Positions 27,441 through 35,554 of a stretch of 63,756 nucleotides of DNA are shown in pieces. Origin of the DNA: Paenibacillus assamensis DSM 18201 (GTDB lineage Bacteria; Bacillota; Bacilli; Paenibacillales; Paenibacillaceae). Position 1 is the stretch's first letter; every line of letters begins with the position of its first letter. The notes beneath the pieces were generated by a model. The model did no database searches, had not been told where the DNA came from, and worked only from the letters and a program-made list of their open reading frames with translations. The translations under genes were made by a program, and so were the position numbers. The stretch is taken from assembly GCF_000422445.1 (NCBI RefSeq), contig NZ_KE383840.1, positions 108,081 through 171,836 on the forward strand, read 5' to 3'.

Positions 27441-28419
27441 TCCCTGCATATGGAAATTCAATGCGAACGGTCGTGCCTGCTCCAACCGTCGATTCAAGAG
27501 AAATGTTGTGATGAAGCTTATCGACGACTTCCTTAACAAGATACAGCCCCATGCCAGTTGATTCCCGATACGCTCTCCCATTTTCCCCTGTATAAAATGC
27601 TCTAAATACGCGAGATACATCCTGCTTAGGTATCCCCGCACCGCGATCTATCACTTCCAAGAAGACTGAGCGACCCTCTGTATACGCAGAAATCGTTACT
27701 TTCTCTCGACTGCCTGCCGAATACTTAATGGCATTAGATAACAACTGATAAATAACAAAGCGAAGCCACTTCACATCAGTCTCGACGAACAACTCTTCTG
27801 GAACGACATTCTCTGGATACACATAGCTGCGAATGAAAAATCCCTTATTATCCTTAATCGCTTCTTTAACAACTGCATGCAACGAGACCCGATCCACATG
27901 AAAATCTTGAGCGAACGTTTCCAGCCGGGACATATACAGCACCATTTCAAGCCCCTGTCGCAGCCGATCCGTCTCTTCCGAGATGCTTGTCGGATCGATA
28001 TCTTCGCCATCCTGAATGATGAGCTCGATGACAGACAGTGGTGTTTTCATCTGATGAACCCACTGGTTCATAAACGTAAGATGCTCCTGCTGCTTGCGCT
28101 CCCACGTCTTGAGCTGCTGTTGATAATAGCCGTACTGCTTCTCCAACAGCGAGTCTATCGCATGACCCAGCGGCGTGTCGGCCGTAATTCCTCCATCATG
28201 AATGGACGCGAGCGGTCGTGATAGCCGTTCATACAACTTGCGATGGGTCACATATCGGTATATTAAATAACCCAAAAGAACAAACAGCCCTAGAAACATC
28301 GCGTATAAAGCTGTCCCTATTTGCTGATAGCCATCAAACCATACGACAAGCAGCACGAGGCATAGTTGAATCAGTGTAAAACCTATTAGCGGAACATGCT
28401 CACGAATAAATAACTTCAT
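27427..28419 (-). CDS. Intramembrane-sensing histidine kinase, BceS type
   Basis: 330 residues. Two membrane helices at about 10-29 and 36-53 are joined by only a few residues, so there is no extracellular sensor; such kinases read the state of the cognate ABC transporter. Phospho-acceptor His is in WVHQMKTPLSVIELI. The ATP-binding motifs are N box QLLSNAIKYSAGS, G1 DRGAGIPKQD, F box VFRAFYTGENG and G2 GMGLYLVKEV. The first codon overlaps the response-regulator stop by four bases. It is expected to phosphorylate the regulator encoded upstream when the transporter handles antibiotic. Confidence 0.93.
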   Translation of the reverse strand: MKLFIREHVPLIGFTLIQLCLVLLVVWFDGYQQIGTALYAMFLGLFVLLGYLIYRYVTHRKLYERLSRPLASIHDGGITADTPLGHAIDSLLEKQYGYYQQQLKTWERKQQEHLTFMNQWVHQMKTPLSVIELIIQDGEDIDPTSISEETDRLRQGLEMVLYMSRLETFAQDFHVDRVSLHAVVKEAIKDNKGFFIRSYVYPENVVPEELFVETDVKWLRFVIYQLLSNAIKYSAGSREKVTISAYTEGRSVFLEVIDRGAGIPKQDVSRVFRAFYTGENGRAYRESTGMGLYLVKEVVDKLHHNISLESTVGAGTTVRIEFPYAGTRAD

Positions 28420-29117
28420 GAATCACCTTCAACAGACCATGTTTGATTTAAACGATAGCCTACCCCCCGTACCGTCTCCAGCGCATCTTCTACACCGAGA
28501 TCCGATAGCTTCTTCCGTAACCGTGTAATGTTGACACTCAAGGTATTGTCATCGATATAGCTTTCATCGTCCCATAACTTATCCAAAATAGCATCTCGCT
28601 TTACGATACGCGGACAAGCTTGAAGAAGCGTCTCAATGAGCACCGCTTCCTTCTTTGTCAGCGGAACCATGCTGCCCATAAGATGAAGCTCCAGCCGTTC
28701 TGGATACAGCATCATGCCGTACTTTTCCACCGTACGTTCCTTTATCGCATAGTCGCCGTAGACACGTCGAATTTGACTACGGATTTTGGCCATTACTATT
28801 TCGCGTGAAAATGGCTTCGTAATATAATCATCCGCTCCACTCTCTAACGCCAGCACTTGATCCATTTCACCGCTGCGTGCCGATAAGAACAAAATAGGAC
28901 AAGTAGATACCATACGAATTTGCCGACACCAATAATAACCGTCGTAGCTGGGCAAATTGACATCCATCACCACGACATGAGGCTGAACACGTTGGAATTC
29001 ATCATAAACATGCGCGAAATCTTGGATTGTGATGCTATCATACCCATACTTCTCAATATGAGAAGCTAGCAATTCTGCTATTTTCGGATCATCTTCCACG
29101 ATCATTATTTTGTACAC
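28416..29117 (-). CDS. OmpR-family response regulator, BceR type
   Basis: 233 residues. Receiver domain: acidic pocket VEDDPKI, phospho-acceptor Asp in VVMDVNLPSYDG, Thr/Ser in ILFLSARSG and Lys in DYITKPF. The C-terminal winged helix has LTKKEAVLIETLLQ, then DDNTLSVNITRLRKKLSDLG and VRGVGYRLNQ. It is the first gene of the kinase operon and the likely activator of the transporter genes through the site at 27374-27387. The start at 29117 faces the divergent catalase region. Confidence 0.94.
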   Translation of the reverse strand: MYKIMIVEDDPKIAELLASHIEKYGYDSITIQDFAHVYDEFQRVQPHVVVMDVNLPSYDGYYWCRQIRMVSTCPILFLSARSGEMDQVLALESGADDYITKPFSREIVMAKIRSQIRRVYGDYAIKERTVEKYGMMLYPERLELHLMGSMVPLTKKEAVLIETLLQACPRIVKRDAILDKLWDDESYIDDNTLSVNITRLRKKLSDLGVEDALETVRGVGYRLNQTWSVEGDS

Positions 29118-29377
29118 ACGTCATTCCCCTTCATGAATCCGAATCTTTTCGATCTTTTCACTATTGTAAAAGAGCCTAATATAGAGGTCAAACGTGACGG
29201 TTTATGGGCTGCAAGCATAGGACATTCTGTCATGCGCATAGTTCTAGAACCATGTATGATGATGAACTTTGATGGACTTTATTGAAGTGGAGTAACAAAA
29301 GTAGCAGCAGGATTCAACGGAATTTGGGGACGGTGACGAGCCGCAGCGATCCGATCCCTTATGAAGGAGGACTTCAA

Positions 29378-30274
29378 ATGTTTAAAAGGATCAATCGACT
29401 GGCGATTGACTTACCCGTCTTAAAAGAAGGGGACCCGAATGCGGCTGCCGCCGTGCAGGAACTGCTAGGTGGACGGTTCGGTGAAATGTCTACCTTAAAC
29501 AATTACATGTTCCAGTCGTTCAACTTCCGGCAGAAGCGAAAGTTGAAGCCTTTTTACGATATCGTTGCCAGTATCACAGCAGAAGAGTTCGGGCATGTCG
29601 AGCTTGTTACCAATGCGATTAATATTGTGTTGTCAGGCAGCACAAAGGCTGGCAATCCGAACAAAACACCTTTGCATGTAGGCATGAACGCTCGCAATAC
29701 GTATCACTTTATAGCCAATGCCCAAACCACCGTAGTTGGGGATTCCATGGGCAGACCGTGGGCAGGAGACTATGTATTCAACAGCGGCAACCTCATTCTT
29801 GATCTACTGCATAACTTTTTCCTTGAATGCGGTGCCCGTACCCACAAGATGAGAGTATATGAAATGACAGACCATCCTACTGCCCGAGCCATGATTGGAT
29901 ATCTGCTCGTCCGTGGCGGCACCCATGTTCTTGCCTACTCGAAGGCATTGGAAATTGCAACAGGAGTCGATGTGTCCAAAATGCTGCCGATCCCAAATCT
30001 GGACAATCGCGCCTTTGATACAGCACGCAAATTTGAGGATCAAGGACTTGGTCGTATTCTGTACACATGGAGTGATAATGACTATAAGGACATCGGATTA
30101 ATTTGGAGCGGCAAACATCCAGGAGACGGCAAGCCGCTAGAAGTGAGGCAAGGTACACCAGAAGGCCACCCGATTCCTGACCTAGATGACTTGCCTGAAG
30201 AGTTTGCTCCTGGCATTTCCAAGGAAGACTTTATGGCCATTGTGCGCCGCTTGCAAAAGAACGCCGGATTGTAA
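29378..30274 (+). CDS. Manganese catalase family protein
   Basis: 298 residues from ATG 29378, seven bases after GAAGGAGG; a longer frame from 29282 has no ribosome site. The dimanganese ligands are visible in a four-helix bundle: Glu36 (FGEMSTLNNY), Glu70 and His73 (AEEFGHVELV), then a Glu in FLECGARTHK and a His in RGGTHVLAYS. These match the spacing of the Lactobacillus plantarum enzyme. It disproportionates hydrogen peroxide without haem. Relatives in Bacillus are YdbD and YjqC, general-stress proteins, and CotJC, a spore coat component. The low-similarity tail ends RRLQKNAGL. A hexanucleotide repeat begins 36 nt after the stop. Confidence 0.9.
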   Translation: MFKRINRLAIDLPVLKEGDPNAAAAVQELLGGRFGEMSTLNNYMFQSFNFRQKRKLKPFYDIVASITAEEFGHVELVTNAINIVLSGSTKAGNPNKTPLHVGMNARNTYHFIANAQTTVVGDSMGRPWAGDYVFNSGNLILDLLHNFFLECGARTHKMRVYEMTDHPTARAMIGYLLVRGGTHVLAYSKALEIATGVDVSKMLPIPNLDNRAFDTARKFEDQGLGRILYTWSDNDYKDIGLIWSGKHPGDGKPLEVRQGTPEGHPIPDLDDLPEEFAPGISKEDFMAIVRRLQKNAGL

Positions 30275-30310
30275 TTGTCATCAACAAAAATAGTTGGCTC
30301 GGAGCAGAGT

Positions 30311-30346
30311 GGTACTGGTACTGGTACTGGTACTGGTACTGGTACT
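30311..30346. repeat. Hexanucleotide tandem repeat (GGTACT)6
   Basis: Six perfect copies of GGTACT. The array sits 36 nt after the catalase stop and is not inside a gene. The unit contains the palindrome GTAC. Such arrays change copy number by slippage. Confidence 0.95.
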
Positions 30347-30385
30347 CACGAAATCTACCACTATTGTGCTTAAATGATATGGTAT

Positions 30386-30563
30386 GGACAAAAAGGCAGT
30401 TATTTAAATGAGAAAAAGTCATTTGAAGATAAAAATGGACAAATGTGCAGTTATTTTTCTAGATTAGCAGCTAAAATGGCTAATAACAGAAAAATAACTG
30501 CATTTTTGCGGATAACAGCCTAAAAAAGCGTATTTGCAGAAGAAATAACTGCATATTTGCCGC
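30386..30563. repeat. Cluster of inverted intergenic repeats
   Basis: The core GCAGTTATTT occurs twice forward (30386-30409, 30437-30460), and its reverse AAATAACTGC twice (30488-30509, 30541-30563). Each has a flanking GGACAAA- or GCAAAA-type arm. The forward-forward-reverse-reverse order can fold into one large hairpin. It resembles REP/MITE-like intergenic elements common in Paenibacillus genomes. The rest of 30347-30726 has no gene. Confidence 0.7.
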
Positions 30564-30726
30564 TGTTTACTACACAAGTACTTTAAAAGAGTGATACATG
30601 GTGGAAGCCTACTCCTATCCTATGTAAATGATGCAGCTAGTTGCTGCTCATAAGCGGATGCTTGGTAGCTAATCATGATTTCGTGAGCTCTATCATAGAA
30701 GCACAGAACAAACTTATGACCGGTTA

Positions 30727-31032
30727 GTTTACTTAGCGGTTTACTTAGCGGTTTACTTAGCGATATGGACATCGATGCGTGCAAAGGAAGATATCGCAAA
30801 GCTAGTTCTTATTTGGTGGATGCTATATGCCTTTATCGCCACGGGCTACGAACGTACTGTTGCCAATATGTCATTGCTAACATTATCTCTTTTATTGCAG
30901 CAGCACCCGGCTTCCATTACATGGGCTGGCTGTACAGCATGATTCCGGTTATAGTTGGTAACGCCCGTCGGTGGAATTGTATTTGTCGGTATGGCCTATT
31001 GGTATATTAGTAATAAGCATACAGGAAAGTGA
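30727..31032 (+). pseudogene. Remnant of a formate/nitrite (FNT) transporter gene
   Basis: Three frames in succession spell the C-terminal part of an FNT channel. Frame one reads VYLAIWTSMRAKEDIAKLVL, then IWWMLYAFIATGYERTVANM and SLLTLSLLLQQHPASITWAG before a stop. The next gives WLYSMIPVIVGN, and the last GGIVFVGMAYWYISNKHTGK-stop. FNT proteins have F-A-x-G-(F/Y)-E-x-(S/T)-V-A-N-M and IPVxxGNxxGGxxFVGxAYW in the same order. At least two frameshifts and loss of the N-terminal half make it dead. A 12-bp unit (GTTTACTTAGCG) is triplicated at its left edge (30727-30762). Confidence 0.8.
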
Positions 31033-31410
31033 ACACACAACTACTTGCATTTCATCCCTAAAAATGCCTCATCGTCATGCTCATCATTTCCAAAAAAAAA
31101 TTCTCTCGAATTAAAACCAATGACACCAAAGGTTTAACCCATTATGGTATGATTAATGTCACTCAGTCCTATTTACTTCCCCTTATTTCATGTAGTATAT
31201 TAACAACTTGATTACTGATAGGAATGAACAATCTTATCTACCTCGCAGGGAGATCAACTTGCATCATTATAAAGAAATGAAACCTTGCCAAGGTCACGTT
31301 TTGACTAAGACAAGCTGTCACCGAATAGCTAACCAAGTCAACGTTAATGATTAACACTGCCCTTTGGGGATAAGGGTACATTCAGTATGCGCAATTTATA
31401 ACAATAGTAC
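31033..31410. other. Intergenic region upstream of nrdA
   Basis: No gene seen. Contains the short dyad ACCTTG-C-CAAGGT at 31282-31294. I looked for a cobalamin riboswitch and for NrdR boxes and found neither. Confidence 0.4.
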
Positions 31411-31473
31411 GCCTCTTTGCGGCTGACATCTGTTCGGAACAATCCGGCAGTCACATGTATGCAGCAAAGGGGC
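31411..31473 (+). promoter_or_regulatory. Long hairpin in the nrdA leader
   Basis: GCCTCTTTGC (31411-31420) pairs with GCAAAGGGGC (31464-31473). Further inner pairing (CTG/CAG, CAT/ATG, CGGA/TCCG) makes a 63-nt imperfect hairpin about 150 nt before the nrdA start. It is not followed by a T-run, so a leader structure or a mobile palindromic element is more likely than a terminator. Confidence 0.5.
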
Positions 31474-31620
31474 TTCCTTATGACTCATGACTGACGGTTA
31501 GAACGCTGTCTTATGCTTATGCTTAACACCTACTAACAGAAGGATTAGCTAAATGACAGCTTATGATATGGATGTACATGAAGCAGGATAGTACGGATTT
31601 ATGTGGAGGAGGAACAACCT

Positions 31621-33978
31621 ATGTATTCAACCAATACTGCTCATACCGTGCAGACGGTACTTAAGCCGAACAATCGCTCACTCGCCTTCGATGCCAATCG
31701 TATCCGTGTATACGGCGAACGTCTTATGGAGGATTATCCGCATCTTGATGTCGAGCGCTGGCACCGCAGTGTACTAACAAAGCTTCGTTCTTCAAGTGTA
31801 CAAGCTGCGGAAATTACACAAGCTTGCATTATGTCTGCACTGGAGCTCGTTTCTCGTGAAGAGCCGGACTGGAAGTTCGTCGCTGCGCGTTCTCTATTGA
31901 CGAAGCTGTACAAAGAAGCAGCTGTACATCGTAACTACAAAGCTTATCCAGATAAGCCTTATGGTGATTTCTATAAATTGATCAAACGTCTCGTTGATAT
32001 TGGCGTATACCGTCAAGAATTGCTCGATGCCTATACACCTGAGCAAATTGCTGAGCTTGGTGCTGCCATTGAGCCTGTATGTGATGAGTTGTTCGACTAC
32101 ATTGGCCTTCTGACGCTTCGTGAGCGTTATTTGGCTACAGACTTTGATGCTCGTACGATGGAGCTTCCTCAAGAGCGCTACATGGTTATCGCGATGTACT
32201 TGATGTATCAAGAGCCAGCGGAGCGCCGCGTAGAGCTTGCTAAAGAAGCGTACTGGGCAATGAGTAACTTGTACATGACAGCAGCAACACCTACAATGGC
32301 GAACGCCGGCAAGAAAGTTGCTGGCCAGCTTTCCAGCTGCTTCATCGATACGATCGACGACTCTTTGGAAGGTATTTTCGATTCCAATACAGACGTAGCT
32401 CGTCTTAGCAAAATGGGCGGCGGTATCGGCGTTTACTTAGGTAAAGTACGTGCTCGCGGTTCCGATATTCGCGGACATAAAAATACAAGCTCTGGCGTAA
32501 TCCCATGGATTCGCCAGCTGAATAATACAGCAGTAAGCGTTGACCAATTGGGTACGCGTAAAGGCGCAATCGCTGTTTACTTGGACGTATTCCATAAAGA
32601 TATTTTGTCCTTCCTCGACTTGAAGTTGAACAACGGGGATGAGCGCATGCGTGCGCATGACATTTTCCACGGTATCTCGATTCCGGATCTATTCATGGAA
32701 GCTGTGGAGAAACGTGAAGACTGGCACCTATTCTGCCCACACGAAATTAAGAAAGTAATGGGTTGGACAGATGCGAATGGTCGACCGCTTGGCTTGGAAG
32801 ACTTCTATGATGAGAAGTTCGGCGAAGGTACATTCCGTGAAAAGTATGCTGAGGCTGTAGCTAACATTCAGTTGTCCCGCATTACTTTGCCAGCTATCGA
32901 TATTATGAAGCGTGTATTGAAATCTCAGCTTGAAACAGGTACGCCATACATGTTCTACAAAGACGCTGCCAACCGTGCGAACCCGAACAAAGGCCACGGC
33001 ATGATTTACAGCTCGAACTTGTGTACCGAGATTTTCCAAAACATGTCCGCTACCGTTGTTGAGCACGAAGAGCTCGTAACGAAGGACGGTCAAACACGCA
33101 TCGTCATTACGAAAACACCTGGTGACTTTGTCGTTTGTAACTTGAACTCCATTCACTTGGCTCGTGCGGTACGCGCTGACGTATTGGATCGCCTTGTGCC
33201 GATTCAAGTTCGTATGCTCGACAATGTTATCGACATTAACAATATTGAAGTATTGCAAGCACAGCACACGAATCGCCGCTACCGTGCAATCGGTCTTGGT
33301 ACATTCGGTCTTCATCACTTGCTAGCACTTGAAGGAATCGCTTGGGAGTCTGACAAAGCAGTTACGTTCAATGACAATCTTTACGAGCGCATTAACTTCT
33401 TGGCTATCCGCTCCAGCATGGAGTTGGCGAAGGAAAAAGGAACGTACGAGCTGTTCCCTGGTTCTGAGTGGGAAAATGGCCGTTACTTCGAGGATCGCGA
33501 ATACACAACGGGCACTCGTGTTGGTGAATTCATTACGACGGAGCAATGGCAGCAGTTGGCGGCAGAAGTTCGTGAGAACGGTATGCGCAATGGTTGGCTA
33601 ATGGCAGTAGCGCCTAACGGTTCTACGTCCATTATTGCCGGTTCTACAGCAAGCATTGACCCTGTATATGAGTTGTTGAGCTACGAAGAGAAGACAACTT
33701 ACAAGATTGCGAATCCAGCTCCAGACTTGTCTGATAAGACAATGTGGTTCTATAAGACGGCATTCCGTCTTGACCAACATGCATCTATCCGTATGGCAGC
33801 TGCTCGTCAGCGTCATATCGATCAAGGCCAAAGCTTCAACTTGTACGTTCGTCCTGACATTCGCGCCGTTGAGTTCCTTGAGCTTCACCTTCACGCATGG
33901 CGCGATGGCATGAAGTCCACGTACTATGTACGCAGCCAAGCATTAACAGTTGAAGAATGTGAGTCTTGCAGCTCTTAA
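31621..33978 (+). CDS. nrdA: Class I ribonucleoside-diphosphate reductase, alpha subunit
   Basis: 785 residues from ATG 31621, eight bases after GGAGGAGG; a GTG at 31603 in the same frame overlaps that site. It reduces ribonucleotides to deoxyribonucleotides with the beta subunit encoded next. An N-terminal regulatory region of about 90 residues (RIRVYGERLMEDYPHLDVER...) resembles a degenerate ATP cone. Catalytic landmarks are the first active-site Cys in QLSSCFIDTIDDS, SKMGGGIGVYLG, the radical-site NLCTEI, and PNGSTSIIAGSTASIDPVYE. The C-terminal shuttle pair is CESC in EECESCSS. The length fits class Ia/Ic rather than the shorter NrdE of class Ib, and no nrdI or nrdH is adjacent. Confidence 0.94.
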   Translation: MYSTNTAHTVQTVLKPNNRSLAFDANRIRVYGERLMEDYPHLDVERWHRSVLTKLRSSSVQAAEITQACIMSALELVSREEPDWKFVAARSLLTKLYKEAAVHRNYKAYPDKPYGDFYKLIKRLVDIGVYRQELLDAYTPEQIAELGAAIEPVCDELFDYIGLLTLRERYLATDFDARTMELPQERYMVIAMYLMYQEPAERRVELAKEAYWAMSNLYMTAATPTMANAGKKVAGQLSSCFIDTIDDSLEGIFDSNTDVARLSKMGGGIGVYLGKVRARGSDIRGHKNTSSGVIPWIRQLNNTAVSVDQLGTRKGAIAVYLDVFHKDILSFLDLKLNNGDERMRAHDIFHGISIPDLFMEAVEKREDWHLFCPHEIKKVMGWTDANGRPLGLEDFYDEKFGEGTFREKYAEAVANIQLSRITLPAIDIMKRVLKSQLETGTPYMFYKDAANRANPNKGHGMIYSSNLCTEIFQNMSATVVEHEELVTKDGQTRIVITKTPGDFVVCNLNSIHLARAVRADVLDRLVPIQVRMLDNVIDINNIEVLQAQHTNRRYRAIGLGTFGLHHLLALEGIAWESDKAVTFNDNLYERINFLAIRSSMELAKEKGTYELFPGSEWENGRYFEDREYTTGTRVGEFITTEQWQQLAAEVRENGMRNGWLMAVAPNGSTSIIAGSTASIDPVYELLSYEEKTTYKIANPAPDLSDKTMWFYKTAFRLDQHASIRMAAARQRHIDQGQSFNLYVRPDIRAVEFLELHLHAWRDGMKSTYYVRSQALTVEECESCSS

Positions 33979-34024
33979 TAGCTAAAGATCACGCTTTTTA
34001 CACGAACACGTATATATGATAATA

Positions 34025-34067
34025 GGGCACAATGAGTTACTGGCTAACGCCTTTCCCTCTTGTGCCC
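34025..34067 (+). terminator. Hairpin between nrdA and nrdB
   Basis: GGGCACAA-T-GAG (34025-34036) pairs with CTC-TTGTGCCC (34057-34067) and is followed by TTCCTTT. It could be a partial terminator adjusting the subunit ratio or protecting the 3' end of nrdA mRNA. Confidence 0.5.
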
Positions 34068-34174
34068 TTCCTTTGGACAAACGGTTTCGCAGCGATTTCG
34101 AAACTTTAGAATAAATGCTTTATGCTTTCCTATTTCATTTCTATTATTGTAACACAGAAAGGACGTGCCCCTTC

Positions 34175-35227
34175 ATGAGCTTGTTAGAACAAGATTTGAA
34201 GCGCCAGTCGATCTTTAATACATCCGCACCTAACCAATCCACTCGTATCATTATGGGTGAATGTTCCGGTATTTTGAACTGGGACGATATTCGTATGCCT
34301 CACATGTACAAACTGTACAAAGTATTGCTATTAAATCATTGGATCGCAGACGAAATTCCGATGAACAAAGATGCACAGCAGTTTGCACAGTTGTCTGAGG
34401 AAGAGCGTCGTGCATTCAAAATTAACATCTCCCTACTTGCTGTACTCGACTCCATGCAGACGATGTACGTAGGCGACGTGAAGCAGTACTTTACAGATTC
34501 TTCACTTGAAGCGATTTCCGCAATTATTGCGCAGCAGGAAGTTGTTCATAACCAATCGTACTCTTATGTTCTTTCTTCCATCGTATCGGAGCAAGAGCAG
34601 AAAGAAATTTTCGAGTACTGGAAGCACGATGAAGTATTGCTTGAGCGCAATCGCTTTATCGCTGATATTTATCAGTCTTTCCGTAACAATCCGACTCCAC
34701 AGACATTCTTTGAATCGTTGGTTGCGGACTTGATTCTTGAAGGTATCTTCTTCTATTCAACGTTTGCCTTCTTCTACAACATGGCACGCGATCAGAAGAT
34801 GATGGGTACAAGCCAAATGATCTCTTACATTCAGCGTGATGAGAACCAGCACTGCTACTTCTTTGGTGAAGTGTTCAAGCAATTGATGCGCGACTTCCCA
34901 GAGTTGGATACAGAAGCAAACCGCAAATTTGTATATGACACCATTGAGCGTGCTGTACAGTTGGAGACAAACTGGGCACATTACACGCTCAAAAATATTA
35001 GTGGTATTGACCTTCGTGAGTTGTCTGACTACATCAAGCATATTGCGAACCGTCGCCTTGCTCTCATGGGTATGGACAAAGCTTATGAAGGCGTTGACGT
35101 CAACTGCATGCCTTGGATTAAACCATTCTCTGATGAAGCATTGAATGCAACGAAGACAGACTTCTTCGAAGCGAAGTCCCGTACGTACGCAAAGGCTGGC
35201 GACGACAATGGGTTCGACGAACTGTAA
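34175..35227 (+). CDS. nrdB: Class I ribonucleoside-diphosphate reductase, beta subunit
   Basis: 350 residues from ATG 34175, which follows AGAAAGGACG; an ATG 60 nt further up lacks a ribosome site. All metal and radical residues of a canonical tyrosyl-radical subunit can be placed. The first Asp is in LLAVLDSMQ. QQEVVHNQSY supplies Glu, His (+3) and the radical Tyr (+7). Glu is in LILEGIFFY, and Glu/His in QRDENQH. This makes a diiron-oxo tyrosyl cofactor more likely than a class Ic Mn/Fe site. It pairs with NrdA; the two are about 200 nt apart with an intervening hairpin, unusually far for nrd operons. The gene ends at a strong terminator. Confidence 0.94.
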   Translation: MSLLEQDLKRQSIFNTSAPNQSTRIIMGECSGILNWDDIRMPHMYKLYKVLLLNHWIADEIPMNKDAQQFAQLSEEERRAFKINISLLAVLDSMQTMYVGDVKQYFTDSSLEAISAIIAQQEVVHNQSYSYVLSSIVSEQEQKEIFEYWKHDEVLLERNRFIADIYQSFRNNPTPQTFFESLVADLILEGIFFYSTFAFFYNMARDQKMMGTSQMISYIQRDENQHCYFFGEVFKQLMRDFPELDTEANRKFVYDTIERAVQLETNWAHYTLKNISGIDLRELSDYIKHIANRRLALMGMDKAYEGVDVNCMPWIKPFSDEALNATKTDFFEAKSRTYAKAGDDNGFDEL

Positions 35228-35298
35228 TTGAAGTTTAAATGAACTGTAGAAGTGCTGTACTTATTCACCGTTCATATCCTTTATATAAATCACAGAAG

Positions 35299-35331
35299 GA
35301 GCAGGTCACGATAGTGGATCTGCTCTTTTTT
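35299..35331 (+). terminator. Terminator of nrdB
   Basis: GAGCAGGTC pairs with GATCTGCTC with one mismatch, followed by a run of T (35325-35331). Confidence 0.88.
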
Positions 35332-35554
35332 CAATAGCGTCTCACTAACATCCTTATAGATTTATAGACATCCTAAACAATTGGTGCTACCATTGATAAC
35401 AATTATCAACTAGTCATCTTAAACTTCTTACCTAGCAGCCAGCTCCCTTCCCTTACAGAATGACGAAGGCCAACGATATTATAGGATTCAATGACTGATT
35501 AAATAGTAGCTAAAGATAATGTATTCAACAGACAAAGGAGTGAGCTGTAATTCC
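35332..35554. other. Promoter region of the ABC exporter gene
   Basis: About 220 nt between the nrdB terminator and the exporter start. It contains the Fur-like box described separately; no other gene or structure was seen. Confidence 0.4.
35394..35408 (+). promoter_or_regulatory. Fur-like box upstream of the ABC exporter gene
   Basis: TGATAACAATTATCA matches the 7-1-7 Fur palindrome (TGATAAT-N-ATTATCA) at 14 of 15 positions and is extended by T and A on the two sides. It lies about 150 bp before the exporter start. Confidence 0.65.

Noticed and set aside
30311..30563. CRISPR-like array
   Set aside because: The hexamer repeat has no spacers and the four larger units are in mixed orientation with irregular spacing.
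31033..31620. Cobalamin riboswitch or NrdR box upstream of nrdA
   Set aside because: I looked for the conserved GCCACT and B12-box segments and for paired ACACTATAT-like boxes and did not find them.
32728..33318. 196-residue open frame antisense to nrdA
   Set aside because: No start signals and no recognisable sequence; shadow of a strongly conserved gene.
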